A stretch of DNA of 64,000 nt from Sitta carolinensis (taxonomy: Eukaryota > Chordata > Aves > Passeriformes > Sittidae), in NCBI GenBank assembly GCA_032173965.1, contig JAVUNC010000005.1, forward strand, positions 46,114,501 through 46,178,500, in the 5' to 3' direction. Made by a program: the position numbers and the translations under genes. The notes beneath the pieces were generated by a model, which did not search any database, was not told where the DNA came from, and saw only the letters and a program-made list of their open reading frames with translations. Positions 49,321-64,000 of the stretch are shown here, one piece after another; positions within the stretch are counted from its first letter, which is position 1; each line of letters starts with the position of its first letter.

Positions 49321-52300
49321 TCTGTCTTCCTGTTTCCCTTGCTCCCTCAGGGATTGTGAAGTGACATGTGCAGTCTTTGCACACCTTCAGGCTTGTGACA
49401 GGGGTTATGGGATTAGCACTTTAACAAGCCTGAAAGCTACTTAGAGAAGTACTAAATCCCCAGTCTCTCCATCTTTCAAAGAAATCACTTCTAGAGGAGG
49501 TGGAGAGATGGAGTACACAGTCATGTTTTCAGGGGTCAGCTCGCCATCCAGCTGAGAGCCCTCAAGTCCAGTGGCTAGGTGGTTTGAATGGATTCCCATG
49601 GGATTTGGGGTTGGGAAACCCAGTTAAACCCTTACCAGGGGCTTTGTGTCGGCACCTCAAAGTGCCTTCTCTCTCCTTGCTCTCCATGCTGAATACTGGC
49701 TCTCTTGCCTGACATTTTATCTAGCCTCCATCCCTTTCTTCCCTTTCCTCCCCAAGGGCTGCACACTCCTTTGCAGCACTTTAGAAGGGGTGAGTAGCAC
49801 CAAGTAAGAGGAAAACAGGCACCACCTCTCCTAGGCACAACAAGGTCAACCTTACAATGCTGACTTTTAAAGCCAATCCTGGGGCAATTTGTGCCTGTGC
49901 TTTATTGAGAGGGGATGAACTCTTGCTTCATTGGCTGTATCACCCTGTTTATCCCACTTACCTGAGAGTCAGAGAAGGCAGTGCTGGGATTACCAGAGTC
50001 GGGTGGCACCTCGTGGTGCAGTGAATGCTCCCCCATATGGCAGGGAAAGGTCTCATGTCTGAGCTCCCTGACCTGTCACCTTGCCTGTTCCATCCCCTTG
50101 TGACTGCCTCAGGACCGGATTATCTCCTCCCACCTCTGCAGGGAAGAGGATCTCTGCATGTAGTGAGGGACACCATCTGGGGACACCATCTAGGGGACAG
50201 CCACGGCCAAAACTCACCTCGCAGCACCTGCTGATGTGAATTTGCTGAACTGTGAGGTTGTCTTCCCAGCGTGTCACCTGTAGCCTTCCTGGAGACTGTA
50301 AAAAGCTTGAGGAGAAGGCAAAACTCATGACAGTGACAGGATTCAGCAACATTACTCTTTAGAGATAAATCAAAGTTAGTAACACTGTGTTCTGAGTTCA
50401 GTGAAAATGCAAATTAGTAGTTCCAAAACAAATCACTTTACAAGAGCAGCATTAAAAAGTATTACTCTGTTGATCCTCTTAAAACTACAAAAATGGATTC
50501 CCTACCTGGGCTGAAATCTCTTTTTATTTTCCCTCTCAGGACTTCCAGCCTGGGAAATTTCATCTCCAAATTAGATGGGTTTGGAAATTACACGTAGGTG
50601 AAAATAAGTGATTCTAACAGGTGGAATTTTTCTGGATTAGTCACTTTTAAAGATCATAAAGTAGTTTTGTTCCTCAAATGCAGTGACCTGTTCCCCAGAA
50701 GATGGAGGTGACATTTAGCAGCACAAAGCTGCAATGTACCACCACTGTAAAAAATTCAAATCCAGAAATACTGGATACCTAATAGCAGCAATCCACATCC
50801 AAATAGGAAAAAAATCCCTATTGTTTTTAATCTTACAGCTTTAGAAAAAGTCAAAGTTTGTTGTTTCCAGTAGGGTGCTACAGACAAATATGACTGTTGG
50901 GAGTACAGTTGGGAGTGTAGTTGAAGGATATATATATATTTAAAATTTTGCATAAACTTTTCGAAAAAAACCTTAGACACTAGCAGTTGATCACACCTAT
51001 TAATGTGGTCTACTAATTGTACAATCAACTGTTATCAGTGGGGTAAAATTAAATAAGACCTAATCTTAATATTTTAAATAAAAACCCATTATTTTCCAAC
51101 TAAGAACACATTTGAAATTTTACTGTGCTTTTTTGCAATAAAGCAGGTACACTTCAGCTGTTGTCCCTGCCTCCTTCTGTCACAGACAAGAGAACTGGCT
51201 GGGGTCGGACAACGTCTGCCAAGAGATGATGTTCATGGTGTGGCATCAGTTTGTCAAAGATGAACTACTCGGTGGTAGAGATTTGCGTTCAGTGATGTTC
51301 TGCTCCATTGTGGTTCAAACCTTTCCTTCCTTCCAGCAGAGCAGTGACGTGGTTCCCCAGCAGGATGCTGGATATGCTGGCCCAAAGGATCATGCCTTGC
51401 TTCTAAGTTCCCATCTGCTTGGCATGGTGCGATTCCAGCTTCTCCAGCTCCTTCTCACACTGCTTACCAATAGGAAGAGGAGGCACAGAGCAATTACATG
51501 ATGTCCCCACAATTACATACTGACTAATTTCTAATTTAGGAGTAAAATCTGTTTCCCCTGCATTCTAGGCAGATGAACCCATGTAGGCTGAATGCACATA
51601 CATATGGTGGCACACAGCTACACATCCCTATACCTTTATGCATATTTCTGGATAAACTGATCTTAATTTATGCTCACATGCATTTAGAAATATTGTGCAA
51701 ATAGCTACACAAAGACACATGCAGTCTGGTGTATAACTAAAAAGAAACCCACAAAAGAGACCAAGATAATCTCAATTATTCCTCAGCAAGAATGATTGCA
51801 ATAACACTACTTACAATTGCACTGTACACAGTTGCTAGAACCAAGGAAATTTCAAACCAAGCCATGAGTGAACAGTAACCTCGACCCACACCTCCTCCCA
51901 GCTAAACTGTGTTCAGTTTCTAAACTGAAACCAGAGCGTTAGTCCAGACAACAAAGAAACCAAGACAACAAACTGATGTACAAAACACAAGGGCTTCCTC
52001 AGAGCTTTCCACAGTTAACACATGCAACTCTTCACAGCTTTCCCCAGCCAGGACTGCTTACACGAACAGTATGAGCTGCCATAAAGTGGTACTGTAGTTG
52101 AAAGAATTTGCCCTGTCCTTTCCTCATCCCCATCCCACTCAGCCACTGTTGCTGGCATAAAGGTTTAGCCATGTTCGTCTATTATGAACAAGTATGGGGA
52201 AACCTATCTGGGTTGAAAACTCAACAATAGATATTTACACATTTGCTTACATGTTTTTTCTCTGGTACCACTTGAACTCATCTCAGTACTATATTCAAGT

Positions 52301-53220
52301 CAGGTTCCTTGTGCTGGCCCAAGGGAAGGGTCAGAGTAGCAGTGAAAAGGACTGGTAGAGAATAAAATATTTTTTCTTGATGGTGAAATTAATTAACGGA
52401 AGCTTGAAATGTTTCTGAGGCTATAGCCCCTGATAAATGGGAATCCATTGTCAGACAGACACATGCTCTGTTTTCCCCTCTAAATTCACGAGGTGAGAAT
52501 CATTGTGCCACCCATAACCTAAATGAAAGCAATATCTGGCTAGAAAAATCAGTCCCCCTCTTCTGAGATCTGTTCATCCCTGGAGAAGATTTTCCTCAGC
52601 TGTTTACAACCTTTAAAAATTTGTGTACAATAAACACTTTTAATGGATACGTGGACCCGGGGCAGTGAATGTAAGCCCATTGGCAATAGATACACATTGC
52701 TTATTTTGCTGCTGTAAATGCATTAAGAGCCGTCTATCAGTCATTGCAGGCCCAGATTTGTTGTTTGCAAACCAGTGATCTAATTTGTTGTGCACTGAGG
52801 ACTATGTACATGAAGGATTTATGTGACTGAAGAACTAAGTGGGCACTCCATGAGGGGCAAAGTAAGAGGAAAACTGCTGATATCTCAGAAAGTAAGTGGT
52901 GTAAAATCTTTTCCATCGTTTAAGCAACCTTGGGAAATGAGAGCTTTTTCTTCCTGAGTTAGCTGATCTTTGAAACTGCTTGTATGAGAACGGCTGGGAG
53001 TTGGGAACAATAAGCTGATTAAGTGCAGCAGGTAACAGGAAAAATGAGGTTCATAAGAACCTCCATTTGCAATACTTCTCGTCTTCCTACGTGTGCAGGA
53101 ATACACAACCTGATTCTCCGCATATTTTAATCGGTATAACTCAGAGCCAGTTTTAAAAATCGACCTTAACTAGACCAGGAAAATAAACAAAATAAAACCC
53201 TGGGGAGAAAAACAAAGCTA

Positions 53221-53453
53221 TGGCCCGCCTCGCTCCGGGGCACAGCATCCCTCACCGAGAGCCCGAAGCCCGGCGAGCACTCCCGCGTCCCCGGCCGGGC
53301 TCAGCGCCGCAGACAAAGCCCCGCGCACCTCTGCGCAACGGAGCGCGGCGGGCGCCGGGCGGGCGCACACAAAGCGGGCAGGCGGCGGAGCGCCGCAGCA
53401 TGCGGGGCCGCGCAGGGCTTCCTCTGCGGGTGGGCTGCCGCCGCCGCTCGGTT

Positions 53454-53484
<31 letters not shown>

Positions 53485-53950
53485 CCGCTGCGTGTGAGTG
53501 TTATTTTTTTTTTTTTTTCCCTCTCTTCACCAACTTCCTTCCTGCTCCAACTGCCGAGGCTCGAGGCTGAGCGCTGACAGCACAGGAGCACCCCGGCCGC
53601 AGGCGCCGCTCCGCCGGTGAGTGCGCGGGCGGGGGTGAGCCGGGCAGGGGCGGCGGGACGGGCGCGCCCCCGGCTCGCTGCCTCCCGCCGGCGCCGCGCA
53701 GCTCTGCGCGCCCGCGGAGCCCGCTCCAGCCCGGGGACACGGGCAGAGCCCTGCCTGCACCTGAGGGGCAGTCAGGCTCCGCGCTGCGATGCGGCCGAGG
53801 GGCGGCGGAAGGGAAGAGGCCCCCGCGGTCCCGGGTTGGCGGCGGGTGTATCGGTGCGGCGCGGTACCAGGCGGGGCAATGGGAATGAATACCCCTCTGA
53901 CCCAGCTCGCCGGGGCTCGGGATGGGGAGGCCAGGGCTGGGGGCGCTGCT
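53221..53950. promoter_or_regulatory. CpG island at the ARHGDIB 5' end
   Basis: CpG dinucleotides and G+C content rise sharply here against an AT-rich background. Repeated GC-box-like GGGGCGG or GGGCGG strings occur. The island is interrupted by two T runs, 53455-53484 and 53504-53518. Position about 3.5 kb upstream of the ATG exon, with a consensus splice donor at 53617, makes it the likely ARHGDIB promoter. The open frames inside it are typical CpG-island artefacts. Confidence 0.8.
53520..53616 (+). other. ARHGDIB: probable non-coding first exon of ARHGDIB
   Basis: The segment after the second T run ends GCTCCGCCG followed by GTGAGTGCG, a strong splice donor. It contains no ATG. The matching acceptor would be TGTCACCCAG at 57075-57084, 11 bases before the start codon. 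The transcription start is a guess; only the donor is clear. Confidence 0.55.
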
Positions 53951-56900
53951 GAGTGCGGTGCGTTTCTCCCCCATCGCGGAAAATTACTTCCTCCCTGCTA
54001 AACCCGCTTCCTGGAGATAAGCCCTCGGGCCAGGGGTTGGTTTGGAGAAGTGATGAGCAGAAGGAGGGCAAGTGAAACGCTGCCCCTCTGACACCTCTTT
54101 CTGTGCCCCGTGGAGGCATGGGGGGCCGAGGAGGTGCCTGCCCTCCGCCTTGTCACTGCCGCCTCCTGCTGCAGGTGCGAGGGCAGCTGGCTATGCACGG
54201 CACAGGCAGAGCCCAGCTGCGAGACGCTCGCACCTCTCGCCAAGGCGTGATTCCTTCTTTGCCTTCTGCAGCCATCTCTCTCTAACAGGGATCCTTAACC
54301 CTGCCTTTGCCCTCTCCCTGCTGTTTCACGGGCGCTGGCAGGCCTCAGGGGTGGGTGACGCAGGACTGTGGGCTGGGGCAGAAGTGCAAGAAAAATGTGG
54401 TAGGGCAAGACACCAGCTACACAGATTTCTCCTTGCATATAGCAATGTAGGGTTAATTTTCTCATTTTAGTGAGACTCTTGGTCTGAATGGGGGGCTCCA
54501 TACTAGCCCTTGGCCTGGGCAGTGGCACAGAAACTCAGAAACCCTGACAGCAACATGGTGAATCTGGGGAGGCAGTGGTGCCTGAGCTCAGGAATGTGTC
54601 TCAGCTTGCAAAAGGGACCAGCTCTGGAGCTAGAGCAAGTAGGGGCAGGAGCTGCTGTAATGCGAGCTTTCCTCTTGGTCACTGCCTGCCTTGGAGTCTG
54701 GCAGGAAGGCAGCGTCAGGTCCACGGCTTGGGGAAAAATGCCAGAACTTGGTCTGATTGGTGCCATCCTGAGACACCTGTGAGCCAGAAATTGTTCACCC
54801 CAGACAGCCTGGCTGGTCCTGTTCCCTGCAGGATCTTGCTGTTGGCACGGCAGGTTGTCTGTCCACCTTTCTGGGAGGTGTTCAGAACCTAAAAGCATTC
54901 CCCTGAAGTGAGCCACCCCCGCAGGCTGGCAGGGGCAGTCTCTGCAGCATGTGTGATGCAAAGGGAAGGTCTGAGGGATAAGGAGCAACCAGCTGGTCCA
55001 GTCCTGTCTCTGCCTTTTCTCTGCATGTGGACAGAGATGCCTCTTTCCATCTCCTGTGTCCGACCCTCTCCTGTGATAAACTACAAGAGGCGGACATGGA
55101 AGGATGGGGGCGGGCAGGTGCCTCTGGTCTGTGCTTGTTCTGGTGGCAGATGCAGCCTGGTATTGTGAGAGAGCCGAGGCCAGTGCTCGGACCTGCAGCT
55201 GGAGCCCAAATGGAAGGCAAGGCTTGGCAGTGGCTGTCATGGCTGATCACAGCCTCCTCTTGTGCTGAATGTGGAGTGGCACTGAGGGGATTGTGAGGCG
55301 TTCTAAGGTGACTGTGCTGGGGCCACACAGTGGTGGGGCATGTGTAATTGCTGCTTTCAGGAGGGAGCTTTTGGTTTCCTTTCTCCTGACGACAAGATCG
55401 AGGGCCTTTCCTATGGGTCTTTCCTATGGTATTTGGGTACTTCACACTCCTAGATCTGGGCATGAACTGAGCCAGGGTTATTCAGCTGCTGGGACCTGAT
55501 TTTTTTCCTGTTTGTTTTGGTTGAGATTCCCTTTTATCTGCCCATTCTGTAATAGTTCCTCACTCAACGCAAAATTGCTAAGTCGTCCTGCAATAGCCAT
55601 TTCCAATTGGAATACCTGACTCAATCTTCTTGTTTGTTTGTATGCTGCTCAGTCCTTCTCTGTTCCTTTGCAACATGCCAGTGTACTGCTCCTTTATTAT
55701 TTTTCTTCCCTGCAGTGTAATTCCTCTGAGAGGTCTGACTACAACTCAGAGTTGCCTGACACCACTTGCTGGTTTACCTTGAACGGTTGTTTATTCATTT
55801 TTTGTTCTTTTATTTTGTGTGGGTGTGTGTGTTTCTTTTCTATTTTAATGAATGAAAAAAAACTATCCCATTAGCTCCCAGTTTAACTTTTGGGAGCAGG
55901 GGCAAATGTTAAGCCCACAGCTGCAGAGGACAACTTATTTGTTTGGACAATTGCAAATAAGCAAGCAAAATGGGACTTTCTAGGAGGGACAGTCTCAAAG
56001 AAGCAAAAGTGGAAGTGAACTGAATTGTTCACGTGTAGCTTGGCCAAATCCTCTCTCTGCCAAAGAACAAGGAATGGCTTGGCCGTGTGTGACAACCGCC
56101 ACTGTACCAGGGCACTGCTGTTTTTCTGCCTTTCTCTGGAGTGCGAAGGTGGCCGGGCACATGTGGCTGGCTCCTCGAGGCAGGCAGCTGACTAAGGGGC
56201 ACCTGGCACAGCCCTGCTTGCCTCTCCTGCCTGCCTCCCGTTCCCCATCCCATGCTCTGGCTGCCCATCGGTTATTTCCCTGCTCTGGCTCCCGTCTGGG
56301 ATGCCACCGAAGCGGTGTGGGTGTCCCGGTGCCGTTCGGCGGTGTGTGACCCAGCCCTGCTGCCTGCTGCAAGGAGCGCCTCTGGAGCAGCGCAGTGCCT
56401 GCTCTGGGTTCACCATCCTGCTCCCCTCCTCGGGAGGAAGAGTCTGCACCGGTGCCTGGTGAGCTGTTATGGGCGCCACAGAATGTCAGCAGATAGACTA
56501 TCCTGCCCACTTCCTTGAGAACTTCAGCTGACTTGCTAATCTAAGGAAGTGGCTGTCAGGTATTCGATCTTTCTGTGAAATGTGGCTTTTAACCCATTAC
56601 GAGAGGGTGAACTAAACATCTGTCCTTGGCTCCATTCGTGTTTCTCTGTGCTCCGGTGTGTGGCAGTGGCTCTTTGTGTGAGATGGAGCACTGAATCCTT
56701 GTACGACGGCTTGTGATTGCAGGGTTGCCGGCCACAACTGTGCTGCAGAGTGGCTGTAAATCATTCTGGTTTCAGCCTCTGCTCCTGCACCTCCTCCCTG
56801 GGAGGGAAGAATGGTGTAGGTCTGCGTGTGCGCGTGGTGCCTGCAGGGAGAGAGGAGCGGGGGTAGGGGGGGATCGTGTTTGAGCCAGAATATCAGCACA

Positions 56901-57084
56901 GCGGTGTCTGGGTTGCAGCCGATCACCGTCGCCATTTGCCTGTAGGAATCCTGCCGCCTTCAGCACTGGGTGGATGCCTGCCCGTCAGGGGGACTGAGCC
57001 ACGCTGTGCCCAGAGGGAGTGCCCCCGGGGACACTGCTGCCATCCACAGCAATCTCATTGACTGCCCCCTCCTCTGTCACCCAG
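53951..57084. other. ARHGDIB first intron, no other gene seen
   Basis: This is the inferred first intron of about 3.5 kb less the CpG island. It includes the longest open frame in the window (54503-55240, minus, 245 residues), which is antisense, low in recognisable motifs and treated as chance in GC-rich DNA. No repeats were recognised. Confidence 0.5.
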
Positions 57085-57095
57085 ACCAAGCGACC

Positions 57096-61570
<4,475 letters not shown>

Positions 61571-62122
61571 GGTCACCCAGTTTGCCTTCCCCCTTCCCAT
61601 CCCCTTGCCTCCTGCACCAGTCTCTAGGTGGGCCATGCCCACCACTGCTCCTTCCTGCCAGCATGGCTGGCCACAGCCCTGGCAGTCCTTCCTGTGGGCG
61701 CTGGGGCTCTGTGCCAGCCTGGCCCTGCAGGCGGCCTTTGCTGCTTCTTCTGATACACTGAAAACAACCCAACCATTCTCACCCCGTCGTGACACCATAA
61801 TGGGTTAAACTGGGAAGCATCTCCCTCCTTCTCCCCCAGTACTTCCTCCTGTTGTCCCCATCTCTCCCATACCAACTCCAGTCCTGGAAGTGCCTTTTCG
61901 AGGAAACAAGATCACCTGGCAGGGGTGGACTGGTCCCTGGAAAATCCCTATCTTGAGTTACACTTGCCATGTGCTCTGACTCATTGCAAAGGGTTACTTA
62001 CCTCCCATGATGGTCTCCTGGTCTGTATCTGGTGCCCTTCCCTGTTAAAATCCCTCCTTGTGCAGGCAAAGCCAGTCAGGGGGAATGCAGCTAGATGCTG
62101 TAACAAGTCTTTGGTGTCTGAA

Positions 62123-62128
62123 AATAAA
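62123..62128 (+). terminator. ARHGDIB: ARHGDIB poly(A) signal
   Basis: AATAAA lies about 550 bases after the ARHGDIB stop and is followed by a T/C-rich stretch (TTTCTTTCTTC) and TGAGTGTC. It is the best candidate in the 3' region. Cleavage would fall at about 62140-62155. Confidence 0.75.
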
Positions 62129-62155
62129 ACCAGTTTCTTTCTTCTTTTCTGCATG

Positions 62156-62868
62156 AGTGTCACATTCTTTTCTAGAGCATGTTTCTCAGTGGTTCGTGTG
62201 TGAAGAGTGCATTATAGAAAGGCTTAAGAGCATATTTCAGCAGGGAAATAGCCCTCCTTCAAAACATCAGCCTTACTCTATAAGCAAATTATTTCAGAAC
62301 TGTTTCCTTCAGGGATTTCATGAATCCTTTGAAGCCTAAAGTCTGGGCTGTGAAGGGGGTAGACCCCAGAGGTAGACAGCCCCCACATCTCATCCCAGAT
62401 GGCAACTGAATGAGCCAGGGAGCTGTAACATACCCTTCTCGTGTTTAACACTTACTGTAGCAGCTGTTCCCCAGAGCTAATGCGAGAGTTGCATGTCCTC
62501 CTGGCTGGCCTGCTGGCTGAACGCAAGGGAACATCATCCCCTGGGACCCAGCACCTGGAGAGGGATGTTCTTGACTTAGCTGGGGTGCCTGTCACAAAGG
62601 TGTGGGGCAGCTGCGATGTCCAGTGTTGTGGGTGAGGACACACCACTGGCAGTGTTGGTGCTGCTCTCCAAGGCTGATTCCTGCACAGCAGGGAGGGGCT
62701 TTCTCCAGCCAGGCTGTTATCTCAGGAGCTGAAGGCTTTGCCCTGGGCCAGCTGCTCCTTTCCCAGCACCCCAGGAGAGCTTGTGGGTCCCCACAGCAGC
62801 TGACGTGTCTCTTGCTGAGGAGAGGACTGGAGCAGGGTGGCATGGCGAGGAGAAGGCAAGCTGGTACC
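62156..62868. other. short intergenic spacer and ERP27 5' region
   Basis: About 700 bases separate the ARHGDIB poly(A) site from the ERP27 start codon. The ERP27 promoter and 5' UTR must lie here unless there is an upstream exon inside ARHGDIB. No TATA box stands out and no coding frame was recognised. Confidence 0.5.
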
Positions 62869-63273
62869 ATGGGCACATCTGTCTTCCCGTGCCTCCTAGT
62901 TATCCTGCTCACCAGATGCTCCCCAGCGGGGTGTGCTGGAGGGAGTGACTCTGCATCCCACAGTAAGTGAGCTTTCTTCCTGTCTTGGGGAAAGTCTGGT
63001 TTTGCTGCAGGAGTCCTCCTTCCAAGGTATGCTGCACAAACATTGTGTTGAGCTTGCAGGAGAGACGTGTGGATGAGCTTTTAAGGTTGGGATGCTTGTG
63101 TGCGTGTTGGGGGTACTCCCTTTGAGCTGCTCCTTGTGTACTCTCTGCCCAGCCCTGACCTTTGCTCTGCAGGCACAGCCAGCACCACAGAGAAGCCTAT
63201 CCCTTTAAACAGCATCGCAGATGCCGAAGCCTTCGTCAGCGGTGCGGAGGTGGCTGTCATTGGATTCTTCCAG
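62869..63273 (+). CDS. ERP27: ERP27, endoplasmic reticulum protein 27 (5' part only)
   Basis: Two coding exons (62869-62962 and 63173-63273) join in frame and the gene then runs into an intron at the window edge. ERp27 is a non-catalytic member of the protein disulfide isomerase family that binds unfolded protein and ERp57 in the ER lumen. The first exon starts at ACCATGG and encodes a signal peptide (MGTSVFPCLLVILLTRCSPA). The second ends SGAEVAVIGFFQ, matching the TEVAVIGFFQ strand of the first thioredoxin-like domain in mammals, with the same exon border. No CXXC is present, as expected. An upstream in-frame ATG at 62842 would add nine basic residues; I prefer the Kozak-like second one. 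The thioredoxin domains lie beyond the window, so length cannot be checked. Confidence 0.92.
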
Positions 63274-64000
63274 GTGTGTTCACAGCACCTGTCCTCTGCC
63301 AGTTGTGAGTTCTGTCTCACCCTGAAGAGGGCATGAGGCTGGATGTGGTGCAAACACCTGCCAAAGGCAGCTGGGGCTGTGACAGGCATGTGGAGGGATT
63401 AGGTGATGGGTCACAGAGAGAACACAGGGAATTTGGTCTGTGCATGGAAAAGGAGGTGGATCAAGGAAGGAAGATGAAGGAGGTGGTAGGAGCCCTGGAG
63501 CAGGAGAGAGGAAAGTGACGCAGGAAAAAAAGAAATAAATGTGCATGGTAGAGAAACAGTGTTGGTGAGGGGTGAGTGGGAATGTCAGCTATTTGCTGCA
63601 GTCAGCAAAGACAGAGTAAGGCACTGCCTGAGTGATGGGGATGAGGAAGCCAAGTCTCAGGGAGAAGTGATAGTGCAGGTCCACTGTAGTCCAAGAGGGT
63701 TTGGGCTCAGGCTGCAGCCTCTTTGTAGGGAGGATGTAGGCATGGTCCCTGTCTCATTTCTTTGTTCCCCAGAGTAGATATCCTTGAGAGCTCTGTCTCT
63801 TTTTATCTAAATTCCACTGAATTCAAAGGCGCGTGATGGGTACGAGTCCCTTGCCCCCCCCCAAATGGCATGAGTATTTTTCCTCAGAAAATAAACCAAA
63901 AATATTTATTGAGCTACAGCACTATAAAACAGAGGCCTCTTTAACAGGATCCTTATTACTTTTTAAGTTGCACCTTTTTTAAATTACCCCAAGTTGCCTT
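63274..64000. other. ERP27 intron 2, truncated by the window edge
   Basis: It begins with the donor GTGTGT after the second coding exon. The next expected exon, which would start near DLEIPAVPI in human, was not found here. No repeats were recognised. Confidence 0.7.

Larger units (their letters stand above)
37197..53220. other. intergenic region between PDE6H and ARHGDIB
   Basis: PDE6H (minus) and ARHGDIB (plus) are divergent here, so both upstream control regions should lie in this 16 kb, including a non-coding first exon of PDE6H that I could not place. No coding exon was recognised. The longest open frames (38761-39312 plus, 48926-49384 minus) lack recognisable domains. Notable structures are a T40 run, a hairpin, an AAAAAG repeat and a 75-bp tandem duplication, listed separately. 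Confidence 0.5.

Noticed and set aside
51157..51520. Possible minus-strand retrocopy containing KQCEKELEKLESHHAKQMG
   Set aside because: The short coiled-coil-like string could not be matched to a known protein and the reading frame stops straight after; too weak to call.
53220..53570. Plus-strand frame across the CpG island with a run of Phe
   Set aside because: The Phe run is the T30 tract read as codons, and the rest is Arg/Pro/Ala-rich CpG-island sequence. It is not a protein.
54503..55240. 245-residue minus-strand open frame, the longest in the window
   Set aside because: It is antisense within the inferred first intron of ARHGDIB, in GC-rich DNA, with no domain, membrane segment or recognisable family. 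Frames of this size arise by chance in such DNA.

Overview
The window is vertebrate nuclear DNA, most likely from a bird and plausibly a songbird. Four protein-coding genes are recognisable: compact, intron-containing homologues of TMEM140, PDE6H, ARHGDIB and ERP27. The recognisable repeats are an avian-type CR1 3' end and LTRs of the kind common in passerine genomes. Most of the 64 kb is non-coding, and nearly all open frames outside the four genes look like chance.

Layout. At 1.2-1.8 kb on the minus strand is the single coding exon of TMEM140. Two long LTR-like elements (about 4.2-5.0 kb and 5.65-6.4 kb), also on minus, follow. At about 12.05-13.39 kb on minus is a decayed cytosolic carboxypeptidase sequence most like AGBL3. 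It carries stops and a frameshift and is split by a CR1 3' end and by a roughly 295-bp solo LTR with target-site duplications. A related solo LTR with a different duplication lies at 21.4-21.7 kb. Between 13.4 and 35.7 kb I find no gene. PDE6H (three coding exons, minus) occupies 35.76-37.15 kb. Another gene-poor stretch, with a 40-base T run, a near-perfect hairpin and a 75-bp tandem duplication, runs to a CpG island at 53.2-53.95 kb. This island carries the likely first exon of ARHGDIB, whose five coding exons lie at 57.1-61.6 kb (plus). ERP27 (plus) starts at 62.87 kb and runs off the right edge after two coding exons.

How the genes relate. ERP27, ARHGDIB and PDE6H are neighbours on human 12p12.3, so the right half is a conserved block. 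TMEM140 and AGBL3 are neighbours on human 7q33, so the left end comes from a different human block; the junction should lie between about 13.4 and 35.7 kb. The genes do not form a pathway: PDE6H is the inhibitory subunit of cone phosphodiesterase, ARHGDIB a Rho-GTPase chaperone of blood cells, ERP27 an endoplasmic-reticulum thioredoxin-fold protein, and TMEM140 a small four-pass membrane protein.

I found no operon, CRISPR array, RNA gene or clearly new multi-gene system. The most interesting item is the AGBL3-like fossil beside TMEM140 with its layered insertions.
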